Source: an uncultured Pelagibacteraceae bacterium (GTDB lineage: Bacteria > Pseudomonadota > Alphaproteobacteria > Pelagibacterales > Pelagibacteraceae). From it: a DNA stretch of 64,000 bases. A model generated the notes under the pieces. It worked only from the letters and a program-made list of their open reading frames with translations, did not search any database and had not been told where the DNA came from. Positions 1-11,446 of the stretch are shown here, piece after piece (within the stretch, counting starts at the first letter, position 1; each line of letters starts with the position of its first letter). The position numbers and the translations under genes are program-made. The stretch is from positions 62,001 to 126,000 of the forward strand of contig CACIRD010000003.1 of NCBI GenBank assembly GCA_902588965.1. The letters are read 5' to 3'.

Positions 1-362
1 TTATCTATGAAGTTTTAGATTTTGTAAAAAGTAAAATGTCTGGAATGTTAGCCCCAGATGTAGAAGAAAAAGTTACAGGATCAGCCGAAATTCTAGAGAT
101 TTTTAAAGTTTCTAAAGTAGGCAAAGTTGCAGGATCTAAAGTTCTTGAGGGAGAAATTTCTAATGGGTCTAACGTTAGATTAATTAGAGATGGAGCAATC
201 ATATATAATGGCAAGATCGGATCTATTTTTAGAGAGAAAAATCAAACAAAACAAGTTGCAGCAGGTCTTGAATGCGGAATAACTTTGAAGGATTTCAGTG
301 ATTTTCAGAAAAAAGATATAATAGAGGCCTATAATTCAAAGATAACAGAAAGAAGAGTATGA
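1..362 (+). CDS. infB: Translation initiation factor IF-2, C-terminal part (truncated by window start)
   Basis: Open frame continues from position 3 (IYEVLDFVKSKMSGMLAPDVEEKVTGSAEILEIFKVSKVGKVAGSKV...), typical of IF-2 C-terminal domains; followed by rbfA, rpsO and pnp. Confidence 0.93.
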   Translation, partial: IYEVLDFVKSKMSGMLAPDVEEKVTGSAEILEIFKVSKVGKVAGSKVLEGEISNGSNVRLIRDGAIIYNGKIGSIFREKNQTKQVAAGLECGITLKDFSDFQKKDIIEAYNSKITERRV

Positions 363-742
363 GAAATAAAAAATTTGGTAGACCTGCAACCCAAAGACAA
401 TTAAGAGTCGGTGAAATGATAAAACAAGCTTTAGGAATTATTTTTGTCAGAGGTGAGGCAAAACTGCCAAACCTAGATACTAACAATATTACTGTGACTG
501 AAGTTAGAATGAGCCCAGATCTAAAAACAGCGAAAGCTTTTGTTTTACCTTTAGGAGGCAAAAATTCAACAGAAGTTATAGATACACTCAAGGAATTTTC
601 TTATATGGTAAGAAAAGTTTTGTCGAAAAAAATTACAATAAAATTTTTACCAAAGTTATTATTTGTGAAAGATGAATCATTTGACTATGCAGAAAAAATC
701 GAAAATTTAATTAAACAAACTAATAGACAGGAAAAATTATGA
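359..742 (+). CDS. rbfA: Ribosome-binding factor A
   Basis: RPATQRQLRVGEMIKQALGIIFVRGE...; ATGA overlap with infB stop. Confidence 0.92.
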   Translation: MRNKKFGRPATQRQLRVGEMIKQALGIIFVRGEAKLPNLDTNNITVTEVRMSPDLKTAKAFVLPLGGKNSTEVIDTLKEFSYMVRKVLSKKITIKFLPKLLFVKDESFDYAEKIENLIKQTNRQEKL

Positions 743-987
743 TAAAAAAAGCAAAAGAATTAGCAATACATGAAAAAGATGTAGGATCTTCAGAAGTGCA
801 AATAGCTCTATTAACAGAAAAAATTGAAACTCTTTCAAAACATATGAAAGATTTTAAAAAAGATAAACACTCATCTGTTGGATTATTAAAAGCAGTTAAT
901 AAAAGAAAAAAATTATTAGACTATCTAAAAAAAAAAAAATTAGATTCGTATAAAAATGTAATTAGCAAACTAAATATAAGGAAATAA
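739..987 (+). CDS. rpsO: 30S ribosomal protein S15
   Basis: GSSEVQIALLTEKIETL...KDKHSSVGLLKAVNKRKKLLDYLKK matches S15; starts in an ATGA overlap with rbfA. Confidence 0.95.
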   Translation: MIKKAKELAIHEKDVGSSEVQIALLTEKIETLSKHMKDFKKDKHSSVGLLKAVNKRKKLLDYLKKKKLDSYKNVISKLNIRK

Positions 988-3060
988 ATGTTTAAAGTAT
1001 TTAAAAAAGAAATAGAAATAGCAGGAAAAAAAATAAGTTTAGAAACAGGTAAAATTGCAAGACAAGCAGATGGAGCAGTAATAGTACAATGTGGAGAAAC
1101 TATTGTAATGGCAACAGTAGTGGGTGCAAAAAAGGTAAACCCTGAAGTTGATTATTTTCCTCTATCAGTTAACTATCAAGAAAAATATTATGCTGCTGGA
1201 AAAATTCCTGGAGGTTATTTCAAAAGAGAGGCTAGACCTACTGAAAGTGAAACACTTATATCTAGGTTGATAGATAGACCCATAAGGCCGCTATTCCCAG
1301 ATGAATTTAAAAATGAAGTACAACTACTCCCAACAGTCATATCTTATGACAAAGAAAACGAAGCTGATATATTATCTATAATAGCATCATCGGCTGCTTT
1401 AGCTATATCGGGATTACCTTTTATGGGCCCAGTTGGTGCATCAAGAGTAGGTTTTATAAATGGAAAATATGTATTAAATCCATCAAAGATCGAATTAGAA
1501 AAATCCAAATTAGATCTAGTTGTTGCTGGAACAAAAGATGCAGTTTTAATGGTTGAATCTGAAACTAAAGGGTTAACCGAAGAAGAAATGTTAAAAGCTG
1601 TAAAATTTGGTCATGAAAATTTTGTTCCAATTATAAAAATGATTGAAGAGTTGGCTAAGGAGTGTAAAAAACCTGACTGGGTTATTGAAAAGAAAGATCT
1701 TTCTGAAATAAGAAAAAATTTAGAAAAGGAATTTTCAAAAGATCTAAAAAAAGCTTTTTCAACAAGAGATAAACAAGATAGATCTAATCAAATTTCTGAA
1801 ATTACAGAAAAAGCAAAAAAAATATATGAGGATAATGAAAACTATACTGAACTTGATGTTAATTATGAGCTTAAAAATTTAGAGAAAAAAATTGTAAGAA
1901 CAGATATTTTAAAGAATAAAAATCGTATTGATGGTAGAGGCTTATCAGATGTAAGACCCATAATGTGTGAGGTTGGAATTTTGCCTAGAGTACATGGATC
2001 AGCATTATTTACGCGAGGTGAAACGCAGGCAATTGTTACTACAACATTAGGAACATCTGATGATGAGCAAAGAATAGAAAGTCTAGATGGATTACAAAGA
2101 GAGAGATTTATGCTTCATTATAATTTTCCACCTTTTTCAGTTGGAGAAACGGGTAGAATCGGAACTGGAAGGAGAGAAATAGGACATGGTAAATTAGCCT
2201 GGAGAGCAATCCATTCATCATTGCCATCTAAAGAAAGTTTTCCATACACTTTTAGGATTGTATCTGAAATAACAGAGTCAAACGGATCTTCATCTATGGC
2301 AACTGTTTGTGGGGCTTCCTTAGCTTTAATGGATGCCGGAGTTCCAATTAAAGAGCCAGTTGCAGGTATAGCTATGGGATTAATTAAGGAAGGTAAAGAT
2401 TTCAGCGTTTTATCAGATATTCTTGGAGATGAAGACCATCTAGGCGATATGGATTTTAAGGTGGCGGGAACTAAAGATGGAATTACTTCACTACAGATGG
2501 ATATAAAAATAACAGGAATCACTTTTGAAATAATGGAACAAGCATTAAAACAAGCTAAAGATGGTAGAGTACATATATTAGGAGAAATGAATAAAGCTCT
2601 CAATAAATCTAGAGCTGATGTAGGAAAACATACACCTAAAATGGAAAAAATTACTGTTGATAAAAAGGATATAGCAACTGTTATTGGAAAAGGTGGAGCA
2701 ACTATAAGAGAAATAGTTGAAAAATCTGGTGCGAAAGTTGATGTAAATGATGAAGGAATTGTGACTGTTGCTGCTCCTGATGAGGATTCAAGAAACATAG
2801 CAATGCAGATGATTAAAGATTTAACTGCCAAAGCAGAACTTAATAAAATTTATAATGGTAAAGTTATGAAAATCATGGAGTTTGGTGCTTTTGTTAATTT
2901 TTTAGGAAAACAAGATGGTCTTGTTCATATATCTGAACTTGCTGAAAAAAGAGTAGCTAAAGTAACTGATGTTGTTAAAGAAGGTGACGAGGTAAAGGTT
3001 AAAGTCATTGGCTTTGATAGAGGAAAAGTAAAATTATCCATTAAGCAGGCAGTTGTATAA
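988..3060 (+). CDS. pnp: Polyribonucleotide nucleotidyltransferase
   Basis: Full-length PNPase with C-terminal KH ([12 protein letters not shown]) and S1 domains. Confidence 0.97.
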   Translation: MFKVFKKEIEIAGKKISLETGKIARQADGAVIVQCGETIVMATVVGAKKVNPEVDYFPLSVNYQEKYYAAGKIPGGYFKREARPTESETLISRLIDRPIRPLFPDEFKNEVQLLPTVISYDKENEADILSIIASSAALAISGLPFMGPVGASRVGFINGKYVLNPSKIELEKSKLDLVVAGTKDAVLMVESETKGLTEEEMLKAVKFGHENFVPIIKMIEELAKECKKPDWVIEKKDLSEIRKNLEKEFSKDLKKAFSTRDKQDRSNQISEITEKAKKIYEDNENYTELDVNYELKNLEKKIVRTDILKNKNRIDGRGLSDVRPIMCEVGILPRVHGSALFTRGETQAIVTTTLGTSDDEQRIESLDGLQRERFMLHYNFPPFSVGETGRIGTGRREIGHGKLAWRAIHSSLPSKESFPYTFRIVSEITESNGSSSMATVCGASLALMDAGVPIKEPVAGIAMGLIKEGKDFSVLSDILGDEDHLGDMDFKVAGTKDGITSLQMDIKITGITFEIMEQALKQAKDGRVHILGEMNKALNKSRADVGKHTPKMEKITVDKKDIATVIGKGGATIREIVEKSGAKVDVNDEGIVTVAAPDEDSRNIAMQMIKDLTAKAELNKIYNGKVMKIMEFGAFVNFLGKQDGLVHISELAEKRVAKVTDVVKEGDEVKVKVIGFDRGKVKLSIKQAVV

Positions 3061-3074
3061 ATAATTCTTATTAG

Positions 3075-3224
3075 TTATTTAATTTTATATCTAATTTTAT
3101 TAATTAGAAAAATAGCTATTGCGCTTAAGACAGCAAATACCTCCAGTGAATGACCTGAATTTCCTAAAATTAATTGAACAAAATAAAATATAATACAAAC
3201 TACAAACCAAACTAGTATCAACAT
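3075..3224 (-). CDS. Small membrane protein (49 aa), unknown function
   Basis: Not in ORF track. Translates as MLILVWFVVCIIFYFVQLILGNSGHSLEVFAVLSAIAIFLINKIRYKIK*; two hydrophobic segments; TAATG overlap with the upstream small ORF. Confidence 0.5.
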   Translation of the reverse strand: MLILVWFVVCIIFYFVQLILGNSGHSLEVFAVLSAIAIFLINKIRYKIK

Positions 3225-3337
3225 TATTTACTCTTTTTTTTTTCTTTTTTTAACTTCCTTTTTTCTTTAAAGGAAAGTTTGGCTTTTTTCATAACACTTG
3301 AATCTTTGAATGACTTACCACTATATCTTTTAGACAT
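3224..3337 (-). CDS. Small Lys-rich protein (37 aa), unknown function
   Basis: Not in ORF track. Translates as MSKRYSGKSFKDSSVMKKAKLSFKEKRKLKKEKKKSK*; lies just downstream of fabI and is coupled (TAATG) to the next ORF. Confidence 0.4.
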   Translation of the reverse strand: MSKRYSGKSFKDSSVMKKAKLSFKEKRKLKKEKKKSK

Positions 3338-3341
3338 AAGA

Positions 3342-4142
3342 TTAAGTTATATTTTTTGGATCTGGCATTCCAACTTTATTATAACCAGCATCTACATAAT
3401 GAATTTCACCTGTAACTCCACCTCCTAATTCACTCAGCAAATATAGAGCTGAATTTCCAACATCATGAATATCTACATTTCTTTTTAAAAATGAGTGATC
3501 CTCATTCCATTTATAAAGAAATTTTGCATCACCTATGGCTGAAGCAGCCAAGGTTTTAATAGGCCCAGCACTTATAGCGTTCACTCTAATTTTTTTTTCT
3601 CCTAAATCTCGAGCAAGATATTTGACACTTGCTTCTAAGGCAGATTTACAAACCCCCATAACATTATAATTAGGAATTGCTTTTGTAGACTCATATGTCA
3701 AAGTTAACATGCTTCCTCCATCTTTCATTATCTTTGAAGATTCTTTTGCAACTTCTGTAAATGAAAAGCATGAAATTAACATACTTTTTAAAAAATTTTC
3801 TCTTGTAGTATTTAAATATTTCCCAGATAATTCTGACTTATCAGAAAAAGCCACAGCATGAACCACAAAATCAATTTCTTTCCATTGTGATTTTATATCT
3901 TCAAAAAGTTTTACTACTTCCTCTTTTTTTTCAACATCACAACTAAATGTAAGTTTTGAATTTAATTTTTCAGCTAATGGAACTACCCTTTTTTTAAGCG
4001 CATCACCCAAGTAAGTAAATGCAAGTTCAGCGCCGGCTTCAGCGAGCTTTTGAGAAATGCCCCAAGCAATAGATCTCTCATTAGCAACACCCATAATTAA
4101 TCCCTTCTTACCTTGCATTAAGTTCATATTAAACCTTCTCAA
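3342..4142 (-). CDS. fabI: Enoyl-[acyl-carrier-protein] reductase (NADH)
   Basis: [34 protein letters not shown] and [15 protein letters not shown] are FabI signatures. Confidence 0.96.
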   Translation of the reverse strand: MRRFNMNLMQGKKGLIMGVANERSIAWGISQKLAEAGAELAFTYLGDALKKRVVPLAEKLNSKLTFSCDVEKKEEVVKLFEDIKSQWKEIDFVVHAVAFSDKSELSGKYLNTTRENFLKSMLISCFSFTEVAKESSKIMKDGGSMLTLTYESTKAIPNYNVMGVCKSALEASVKYLARDLGEKKIRVNAISAGPIKTLAASAIGDAKFLYKWNEDHSFLKRNVDIHDVGNSALYLLSELGGGVTGEIHYVDAGYNKVGMPDPKNIT

Positions 4143-5340
4143 ATACTAGGGTTGCATTAGTGCCACCAAATCCAAAACTATTCGACATAATAGAATTAAT
4201 TTTTACATCCTTCTCTACAGAAGTTACTATCGGATACTTTTTAGCCTCTTCATCCATATCAACAATATTAACAGAAGCAGCAATAAAATTATTTTTCATC
4301 ATTATTAAACTATATATAGCCTCGTGAACTGAAGTTGCGCCAAGAGAGTGTCCCGCAAGTGATTTTGTTGAGCTAATTTTGGGTTTATAATCTTTAAACA
4401 CTTTTCCAACAGCATTTAACTCTGTAATATCACCTACTGGAGTCGATGTTCCATGGGTATTTATATAATCAATTTTATTTTTTGCTGTGCTAAGAGCCAT
4501 ATTCATGCATCTAACCGCTCCTTCTCCAGATGGAGCTACCATATCATATCCATCAGATGTAGCACCATATCCAGTTATTTCGGCATAAATTTTAGCCCCT
4601 CTCGCTTTTGCATGCTCGTACTCTTCTAATACTACTACTCCCCCACCGCCTGATATAACGAATCCATCTCGTGTTTTATCATAAGGTCTCGATGCTTTTT
4701 CTGGGGTATCGTTATATTTTGATGATAAAGCTGTCATGGCATCAAACATTGCTGTCATTGCAAAGTGAACTTCGTCACTTCCTCCAGCAAAAATAATCTT
4801 CTGCTTTCCTAATTGAATTAATTCCATTGCATTTCCTATACAATGACCACTTGTTGCACACGCTGAACTTATTGTGTAATTAACACCTTTAATTTTAAAC
4901 GGTACGGCTAAGGTTGCTGATGCTGTACTAGACATTGTTCTTGGAACAACAAATGGACCCATTCTTTTAGGACTCTTATCTCTAGTTTTATCTGCAGCTA
5001 AAATTACGTTTTCGATAGAAGGTCCTCCTGAACCCATTATCATACCAGTCGAAATATTACTTATATCTTTTTCCTCTAATCCTGAATCTTTTACAGCTTC
5101 AGCCATAGAAATATAGTTATAAGCAGATCCTGGGCCCATAAATCTTATAAACTTTCTATCAACATGATCTTCCAACTTTATTTTTGGTTTCCCATGAACA
5201 TTACTTTTTAAATTATACTCTTTGTATTCCTCTGAGAAAGTGATGCCTGATTTTGAGTTTAACAAAGATTTGTAAACTTCTTCTTTATTATTACCTAAAC
5301 ATGAAACTATACCAATGCCTGTTACAACAACTCTTTTCAT
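4129..5340 (-). CDS. fabB: Beta-ketoacyl-ACP synthase I
   Basis: KAS signature [40 protein letters not shown]; located between fabA and fabI. Confidence 0.93.
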   Translation of the reverse strand: MKRVVVTGIGIVSCLGNNKEEVYKSLLNSKSGITFSEEYKEYNLKSNVHGKPKIKLEDHVDRKFIRFMGPGSAYNYISMAEAVKDSGLEEKDISNISTGMIMGSGGPSIENVILAADKTRDKSPKRMGPFVVPRTMSSTASATLAVPFKIKGVNYTISSACATSGHCIGNAMELIQLGKQKIIFAGGSDEVHFAMTAMFDAMTALSSKYNDTPEKASRPYDKTRDGFVISGGGGVVVLEEYEHAKARGAKIYAEITGYGATSDGYDMVAPSGEGAVRCMNMALSTAKNKIDYINTHGTSTPVGDITELNAVGKVFKDYKPKISSTKSLAGHSLGATSVHEAIYSLIMMKNNFIAASVNIVDMDEEAKKYPIVTSVEKDVKINSIMSNSFGFGGTNATLVFEKV

Positions 5341-5840
5341 TATTGAAATAATCCAACTTTTAGATTTTCTGCACTATAAATTTTTTTCCCATCTGCTAAC
5401 AATATGCCATTAGCCAGACCTACTGTTGTTCCTTCTTTAATTAAAATTCTTTTCATATCTATCTCATAAACTGCCTTCTTGACATTTTTTAGAACCTCAC
5501 CCGTAAACTTAACACTATTTACTCCTAATGCTCGACCTCTACCAGGGTTTCCAAGCCAACCAAGATAAAATCCAACTAATTGCCACATGGCGTCTAACCC
5601 AAGACATCCTGGCATCACAGGATCCTCTTGAAAGTGACAATCAAAAAACCAAAGATTATCTTTTATATCTAACTCAGCTTTTATTAACCCTTTTTTAAAA
5701 ATTCCTTTATTCTCACTAATTTCTGTTATTCTGTCAAACATTAGCATTGGTGGCAAAGGAAGTTTTGCATTTCCAGGCCCAAAAAGACCACCTTTTCCAC
5801 AATTAATTAGTTCGTCATAATTGTAGGAATTCTTTTTCAT
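5340..5840 (-). CDS. fabA: 3-hydroxydecanoyl-ACP dehydratase/isomerase
   Basis: [31 protein letters not shown] is the FabA signature. Start chosen at [12 protein letters not shown] (5840); the longer ORF (to 5915) reads through the intergenic region. Confidence 0.94.
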   Translation of the reverse strand: MKKNSYNYDELINCGKGGLFGPGNAKLPLPPMLMFDRITEISENKGIFKKGLIKAELDIKDNLWFFDCHFQEDPVMPGCLGLDAMWQLVGFYLGWLGNPGRGRALGVNSVKFTGEVLKNVKKAVYEIDMKRILIKEGTTVGLANGILLADGKKIYSAENLKVGLFQ

Positions 5841-5889
5841 AATCTTTAACCTTATTACTTGATTTAAATAAATTATAATATAGAAATAG

Positions 5890-5906
5890 TTTAGAATTAT
5901 TATAAA
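5890..5906. promoter_or_regulatory. ICE-like inverted repeat in the irr/fabA divergent intergenic region
   Basis: TTTAGAA-TTA-TTATAAA, 7-3-7 geometry, one mismatch to a perfect repeat and to the published Irr iron-control-element form TTTAGAA-N3-TTCTAAA. Confidence 0.6.
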
Positions 5907-5914
5907 TAACATCA

Positions 5915-6331
5915 ATGAATAAACAAGATTTTATCAATAAATTAAGAAATTCTGGCTTAAGGCCAACAAAACAAAGAATAAAGATCTGCGAAACTTTGTT
6001 CAATACTGAAAAAACTTTCCATTTTACAGTGAACGATCTTGCAAAAATTATCCATAAAAACTTCAGTGAGAATATTTCTTTAGCAACTGTTTACAATACC
6101 ATTCATGCATTTAAAAAAAAAGGCTATCTAAAAGAAATTTCTTTGGGAAATGACAAGAGTTATTTTGATACTAATGTAAGTTCTCACCATCATTTCTTCG
6201 ATACTAAAACTAACGAATTAATTGATATCGATTTAAATAAAATTGAGCTTAAAAATATTCCGAGTCCTCCAAAAGGAAAATCAATAAAAGATATTGATGT
6301 AGTTATAAATATTGAGAACGATTCTCAATAG
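5915..6331 (+). CDS. irr: Fur-family iron response regulator Irr
   Basis: [90 protein letters not shown] motif and conserved C-terminal pattern of Irr; divergent from fabA as in other alphaproteobacteria. Confidence 0.88.
   Translation: MNKQDFINKLRNSGLRPTKQRIKICETLFNTEKTFHFTVNDLAKIIHKNFSENISLATVYNTIHAFKKKGYLKEISLGNDKSYFDTNVSSHHHFFDTKTNELIDIDLNKIELKNIPSPPKGKSIKDIDVVINIENDSQ
6310..6330. promoter_or_regulatory. Perfect 9-3-9 inverted repeat (ICE-like core) at the 3' end of irr
   Basis: TATTGAGAA-CGA-TTCTCAATA; core TTGAGAA-N3-TTCTCAA at 6312-6328. No T-run follows on the + strand, so not a canonical terminator for irr. Confidence 0.5.
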
Positions 6332-6348
6332 TTTATAAACATTCTAAA
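6332..6348. promoter_or_regulatory. ICE-like inverted repeat upstream of katG
   Basis: TTTATAA-ACA-TTCTAAA, 7-3-7, one mismatch; lies 4 bp upstream of a -35-like TTGACT (6353-6358). Confidence 0.6.
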
Positions 6349-6352
6349 CTAC

Positions 6353-6380
6353 TTGACTTACACTTTAGACTCATTATAAA
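6353..6380 (+). promoter_or_regulatory. Putative sigma70-type promoter of katG
   Basis: TTGACT (6353-6358), 16 bp spacer, TATAAA (6375-6380). Confidence 0.5.
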
Positions 6381-6389
6381 GTACTTTAA

Positions 6390-8618
<2,229 letters not shown>

Positions 8619-8673
8619 CAAAATATGGTAATAAAAAATGGCCAAAGCAAGTTTACAAGATTTCAATTAAAAA

Positions 8674-8916
8674 ATGACTGAAATAACCAAAGGTCTATTT
8701 GGAGCATCAAAAGAAATATTTGATAATAACAAAGGATCAATTTTAAGAACCGTTGTTTATACAGTAGGGCATTTTGGTATTGCAATTACTGTATTAATGA
8801 TGGTAGCAGATGTTTCATTTATAATAGCTCTAACAGATGCAATAGTAGAACCTTTGGCAAATTCTGTTTGGTATTTTATCTTGGATAAGTGGTGGGCCAG
8901 TAAATCAAAAAAATAA
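8674..8916 (+). CDS. DUF2061-like small membrane protein
   Basis: SILRTVVYTVGHFGIAITVLMMV...ALTDAIVEPLANSVWYFILDKWW resembles DUF2061 family. Confidence 0.7.
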   Translation: MTEITKGLFGASKEIFDNNKGSILRTVVYTVGHFGIAITVLMMVADVSFIIALTDAIVEPLANSVWYFILDKWWASKSKK

Positions 8917-8971
8917 TTTTTTGCGAATGATTACTATTAATTCAAAAAACTAAGTATTTAAATTTTTTTTT

Positions 8972-8986
8972 TGATAACAATTATCA
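8972..8986. promoter_or_regulatory. Fur-box-like palindrome
   Basis: TGATAAC-A-ATTATCA, 7-1-7, one mismatch to the classic TGATAAT-N-ATTATCA; 51 bp upstream of the 59-aa CxxC ORF. Confidence 0.5.
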
Positions 8987-9037
8987 TTAGCAAAAAAAAA
9001 AGTTGAAAAAAAAAGATTTTAAAACTATTTCTATAAC

Positions 9038-9217
9038 ATGGAAGTTCAAAATTATAATTGTAAAAAATGTGGTTTAACAATTGCATCTACTTGTTCCAAG
9101 TGTGATAGAACTGTCGACGTTAAAGTTTTAGATGATGGATGTATTGTTCAAATTACAAAGTGCGGAGATTGTGCCAATATACCAGTTATAAAAGATGTTT
9201 GCTCGCAACAAAAATAA
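9038..9217 (+). CDS. Small zinc-ribbon-like protein (59 aa)
   Basis: Not in ORF track. MEVQNYNCKKCGLTIASTCSKCDRTVDVKVLDDGCIVQITKCGDCANIPVIKDVCSQQK*; three CxxC pairs. Confidence 0.7.
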   Translation: MEVQNYNCKKCGLTIASTCSKCDRTVDVKVLDDGCIVQITKCGDCANIPVIKDVCSQQK

Positions 9218-9218
9218 T

Positions 9219-9710
9219 TCATTCTTTTATTTTAGAAAGTATATTTTCAGCAGCAGAAATTTCGCAGTGTGACGTCTCTTTTTCTGTTCCAAGATAAACT
9301 ACTTTAGCATCTTTTAGAATCATACTATAACGTTTTGATCTAATCCCTAGTCCCCTATCGCTTTTATCTACTTCAGCACCAAGCTTTTTAGTAAATTCTG
9401 CAAATGGATCTGCCAGCATAAGTATTTCATTTTTGGCATTATTTATTTTACCCCATGCATCCATAACAAATGGATCATTTACACAGATACAAATTATATT
9501 ATCAATTCCAACTAATCTAAAATTTTCAAGGTGGTTAATATATCCTGGTAAATGTTTTTGAGAGCAAGTTGAAGTAAATGCACCTGGCATGCCTATTAAA
9601 ATAACTTTTTTATTTTTTAAATAATTAAATATACTTTTTTTTACAGGCTCGTTATCAATCAACTGAAATACATCAGCATCAGGTACTTTATCGTTTATAA
9701 ATAAATTCAT
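9219..9710 (-). CDS. Peroxiredoxin (Prx5-type, redoxin family)
   Basis: KVILIGMPGAFTSTCSQKHLPGYI and VNDPFVMDAWGK. Confidence 0.92.
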   Translation of the reverse strand: MNLFINDKVPDADVFQLIDNEPVKKSIFNYLKNKKVILIGMPGAFTSTCSQKHLPGYINHLENFRLVGIDNIICICVNDPFVMDAWGKINNAKNEILMLADPFAEFTKKLGAEVDKSDRGLGIRSKRYSMILKDAKVVYLGTEKETSHCEISAAENILSKIKE

Positions 9711-9809
9711 TATGAATTTGTTTATATATATTATATTTAATTAGGCTATAAAAATTTAAAGATGAGACGTTTTAACAAATAAAAAAAAAGAATTTTAGAT
9801 AAAAAAAAA

Positions 9810-10271
9810 TTAATTTTTATTTTCATAACCCCATAAATTTACAGCAGTTATCCATCCCTTAAAGTTATCAGTCTCAACTTTACACCACTCTTTTTCACAC
9901 TTTTTTAAAATTAGCAATCTACCGGTTTTAATTTTTGCCACTGGTTTTGAATACTTATTTGGTTTATTAAAAAGTATTTTTGTATCGTTTAAAATTACAG
10001 AACTATTTTTTTTTAATTGTGAACTATGAATCCAGCCGCTATTTTTTTTATTATCTATTATTTTTCTAAAATTATCTTTTTTATCAATTATTTTAACTGG
10101 CAAATATAACTTTTTATAAATAAACTTAATAGGATGATCTCTTGACGGTCCAAATCTTACATTTACTTTAGAGTATTTCAGCATCATAAAATAGTCTGTT
10201 TCAGATGAGAATGAGATTGATATTAGAGATAAAATAAAAAAAAAAATAATTAAAATTCTGTGCATACGCAA
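9810..10271 (-). CDS. Secreted SH3-like domain protein
   Basis: N-terminal signal peptide-like hydrophobic segment, then KVNVRFGPSRDHPIKFIYKK..GWIHSSQL and KGWITAVNLWGY repeats of bacterial SH3 domains. Confidence 0.75.
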   Translation of the reverse strand: MRMHRILIIFFFILSLISISFSSETDYFMMLKYSKVNVRFGPSRDHPIKFIYKKLYLPVKIIDKKDNFRKIIDNKKNSGWIHSSQLKKNSSVILNDTKILFNKPNKYSKPVAKIKTGRLLILKKCEKEWCKVETDNFKGWITAVNLWGYENKN

Positions 10272-11008
10272 TTTTTTTTCTTAGAAAATTTTACCTTTTT
10301 AAAGGTCAAATCTAGCAAATCTATTATTAATAACTTTCCTTCAAGATTACTATTTAATTGTAAAATATACTTTAAAACTTCATTGGCTTGAATATTTCCG
10401 ACAATTCCTGCAACAGGCCCTAGTATACCCTCAGTTTCACAATTGAGTATATTATCAGATAAATCTGCCTGATAAAAACATTTTAAACATGGATTGTTAA
10501 CTTTTTTAAAATTAAAAGAAAAAATATGTCCATCAAACTTACTGATGGCTCCAGCTATCAAAATCTTTTTATGTTTTATCGAATATTCATTCAGTAAAAG
10601 CTTTGTTTTAAAGTTATCAGAACCATCAACAATAATATCAAAACTTTTAAAAATTTTATCTACATTTTCTTTGTTAATTTTTTCTTTAAATATTTTTGTT
10701 TTTGAAAATGGATTTATTTGATGTATTTTTTTCTTAAGTACCTGAACTTTTGGCTTTCCAATATCTTTTGTATTAAAAAAAGATTGTCTATGGATATTAG
10801 AAATACTTACTTTATCATGATCAATAATACCAATTTTACCAACACCGGCTCGACATAAATAATCCGCTACTGGGCAACCCAAACCACCAGCTCCAACTAT
10901 CAAAACTTTTGACTCTAAAATTTTTCTCTGTCCTAAAATTCCTACTTTTTTAAGTACTATTTGCCTTGAATATCGATCAATTTGTTTTTTACTTAAGATA
11001 TTTTTCAT
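10250..11008 (-). CDS. ThiF/MoeB/HesA-family adenylyltransferase
   Basis: RYSRQIVLKKVGILGQRKILESKVLIVGAGGLGCPVADYLCRAGVGKIGIIDHD. Confidence 0.9.
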   Translation of the reverse strand: MKNILSKKQIDRYSRQIVLKKVGILGQRKILESKVLIVGAGGLGCPVADYLCRAGVGKIGIIDHDKVSISNIHRQSFFNTKDIGKPKVQVLKKKIHQINPFSKTKIFKEKINKENVDKIFKSFDIIVDGSDNFKTKLLLNEYSIKHKKILIAGAISKFDGHIFSFNFKKVNNPCLKCFYQADLSDNILNCETEGILGPVAGIVGNIQANEVLKYILQLNSNLEGKLLIIDLLDLTFKKVKFSKKKNCVCTEF

Positions 11009-11442
11009 TTACCAGTTGATCCAAAGCCACCAATTCCTCTAACAGTTTTAGGTAATTCATTTACCTCTTCAAATTCAATATTTAAAACAGGAACTAATAC
11101 CATTTGTGCAATTCTATCATTATTTTTTATTATAAATTCTTCACTACCATGATTAAATATAATAATTTTTATTTCACCCCTATAGTCGCTATCAATTGTG
11201 CCTGGTGAATTTAATATTCCAATACTAGATTTTGCAGCTAAACCAGATCTAGGTCTTATTTGTATTTCTGTATCTTTTGGTATTGCCAATGATATTCCTG
11301 TTGGTACTAAAATAGATTTTTTTGGTAAAACTTTCATAGGCTCATTTACAAAAGCCATCAAATCCATTCCTGATGATCCATCAGTTTTATATTTTGGTAG
11401 TTTTGCTTCAGGATTAAGCTTTTTAATTAAAACTTTTACCAT
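11005..11442 (-). CDS. dut: dUTP diphosphatase
   Basis: GSSGMDL, RPRSGLAAKSSIGILNSPGTIDSDYRGE, GGFGSTGK motifs. Confidence 0.97.
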   Translation of the reverse strand: MVKVLIKKLNPEAKLPKYKTDGSSGMDLMAFVNEPMKVLPKKSILVPTGISLAIPKDTEIQIRPRSGLAAKSSIGILNSPGTIDSDYRGEIKIIIFNHGSEEFIIKNNDRIAQMVLVPVLNIEFEEVNELPKTVRGIGGFGSTGK

Positions 11443-11446
11443 TTTT

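Noticed and set aside
2118-2831. Long minus-strand ORF (237 aa) antisense to pnp
   Set aside because: Antisense to a strongly conserved gene; Ser/Ile/Pro-rich composition expected from the reverse complement of coding sequence; no recognisable domain.
5841-5915. N-terminal extension of FabA in the ORF track ([25 protein letters not shown])
   Set aside because: Translated intergenic sequence containing the divergent promoter and ICE-like repeat; FabA aligns from MKKNSYNY.
8638-8670. Mini-ORF MAKASLQDFN* between katG and the DUF2061 gene
   Set aside because: Only 10 codons; no supporting features.
8956-9010. Fur-like palindrome as an intrinsic terminator
   Set aside because: Short AT-only stem with A-rich sequence following it on both strands rather than a U-run.
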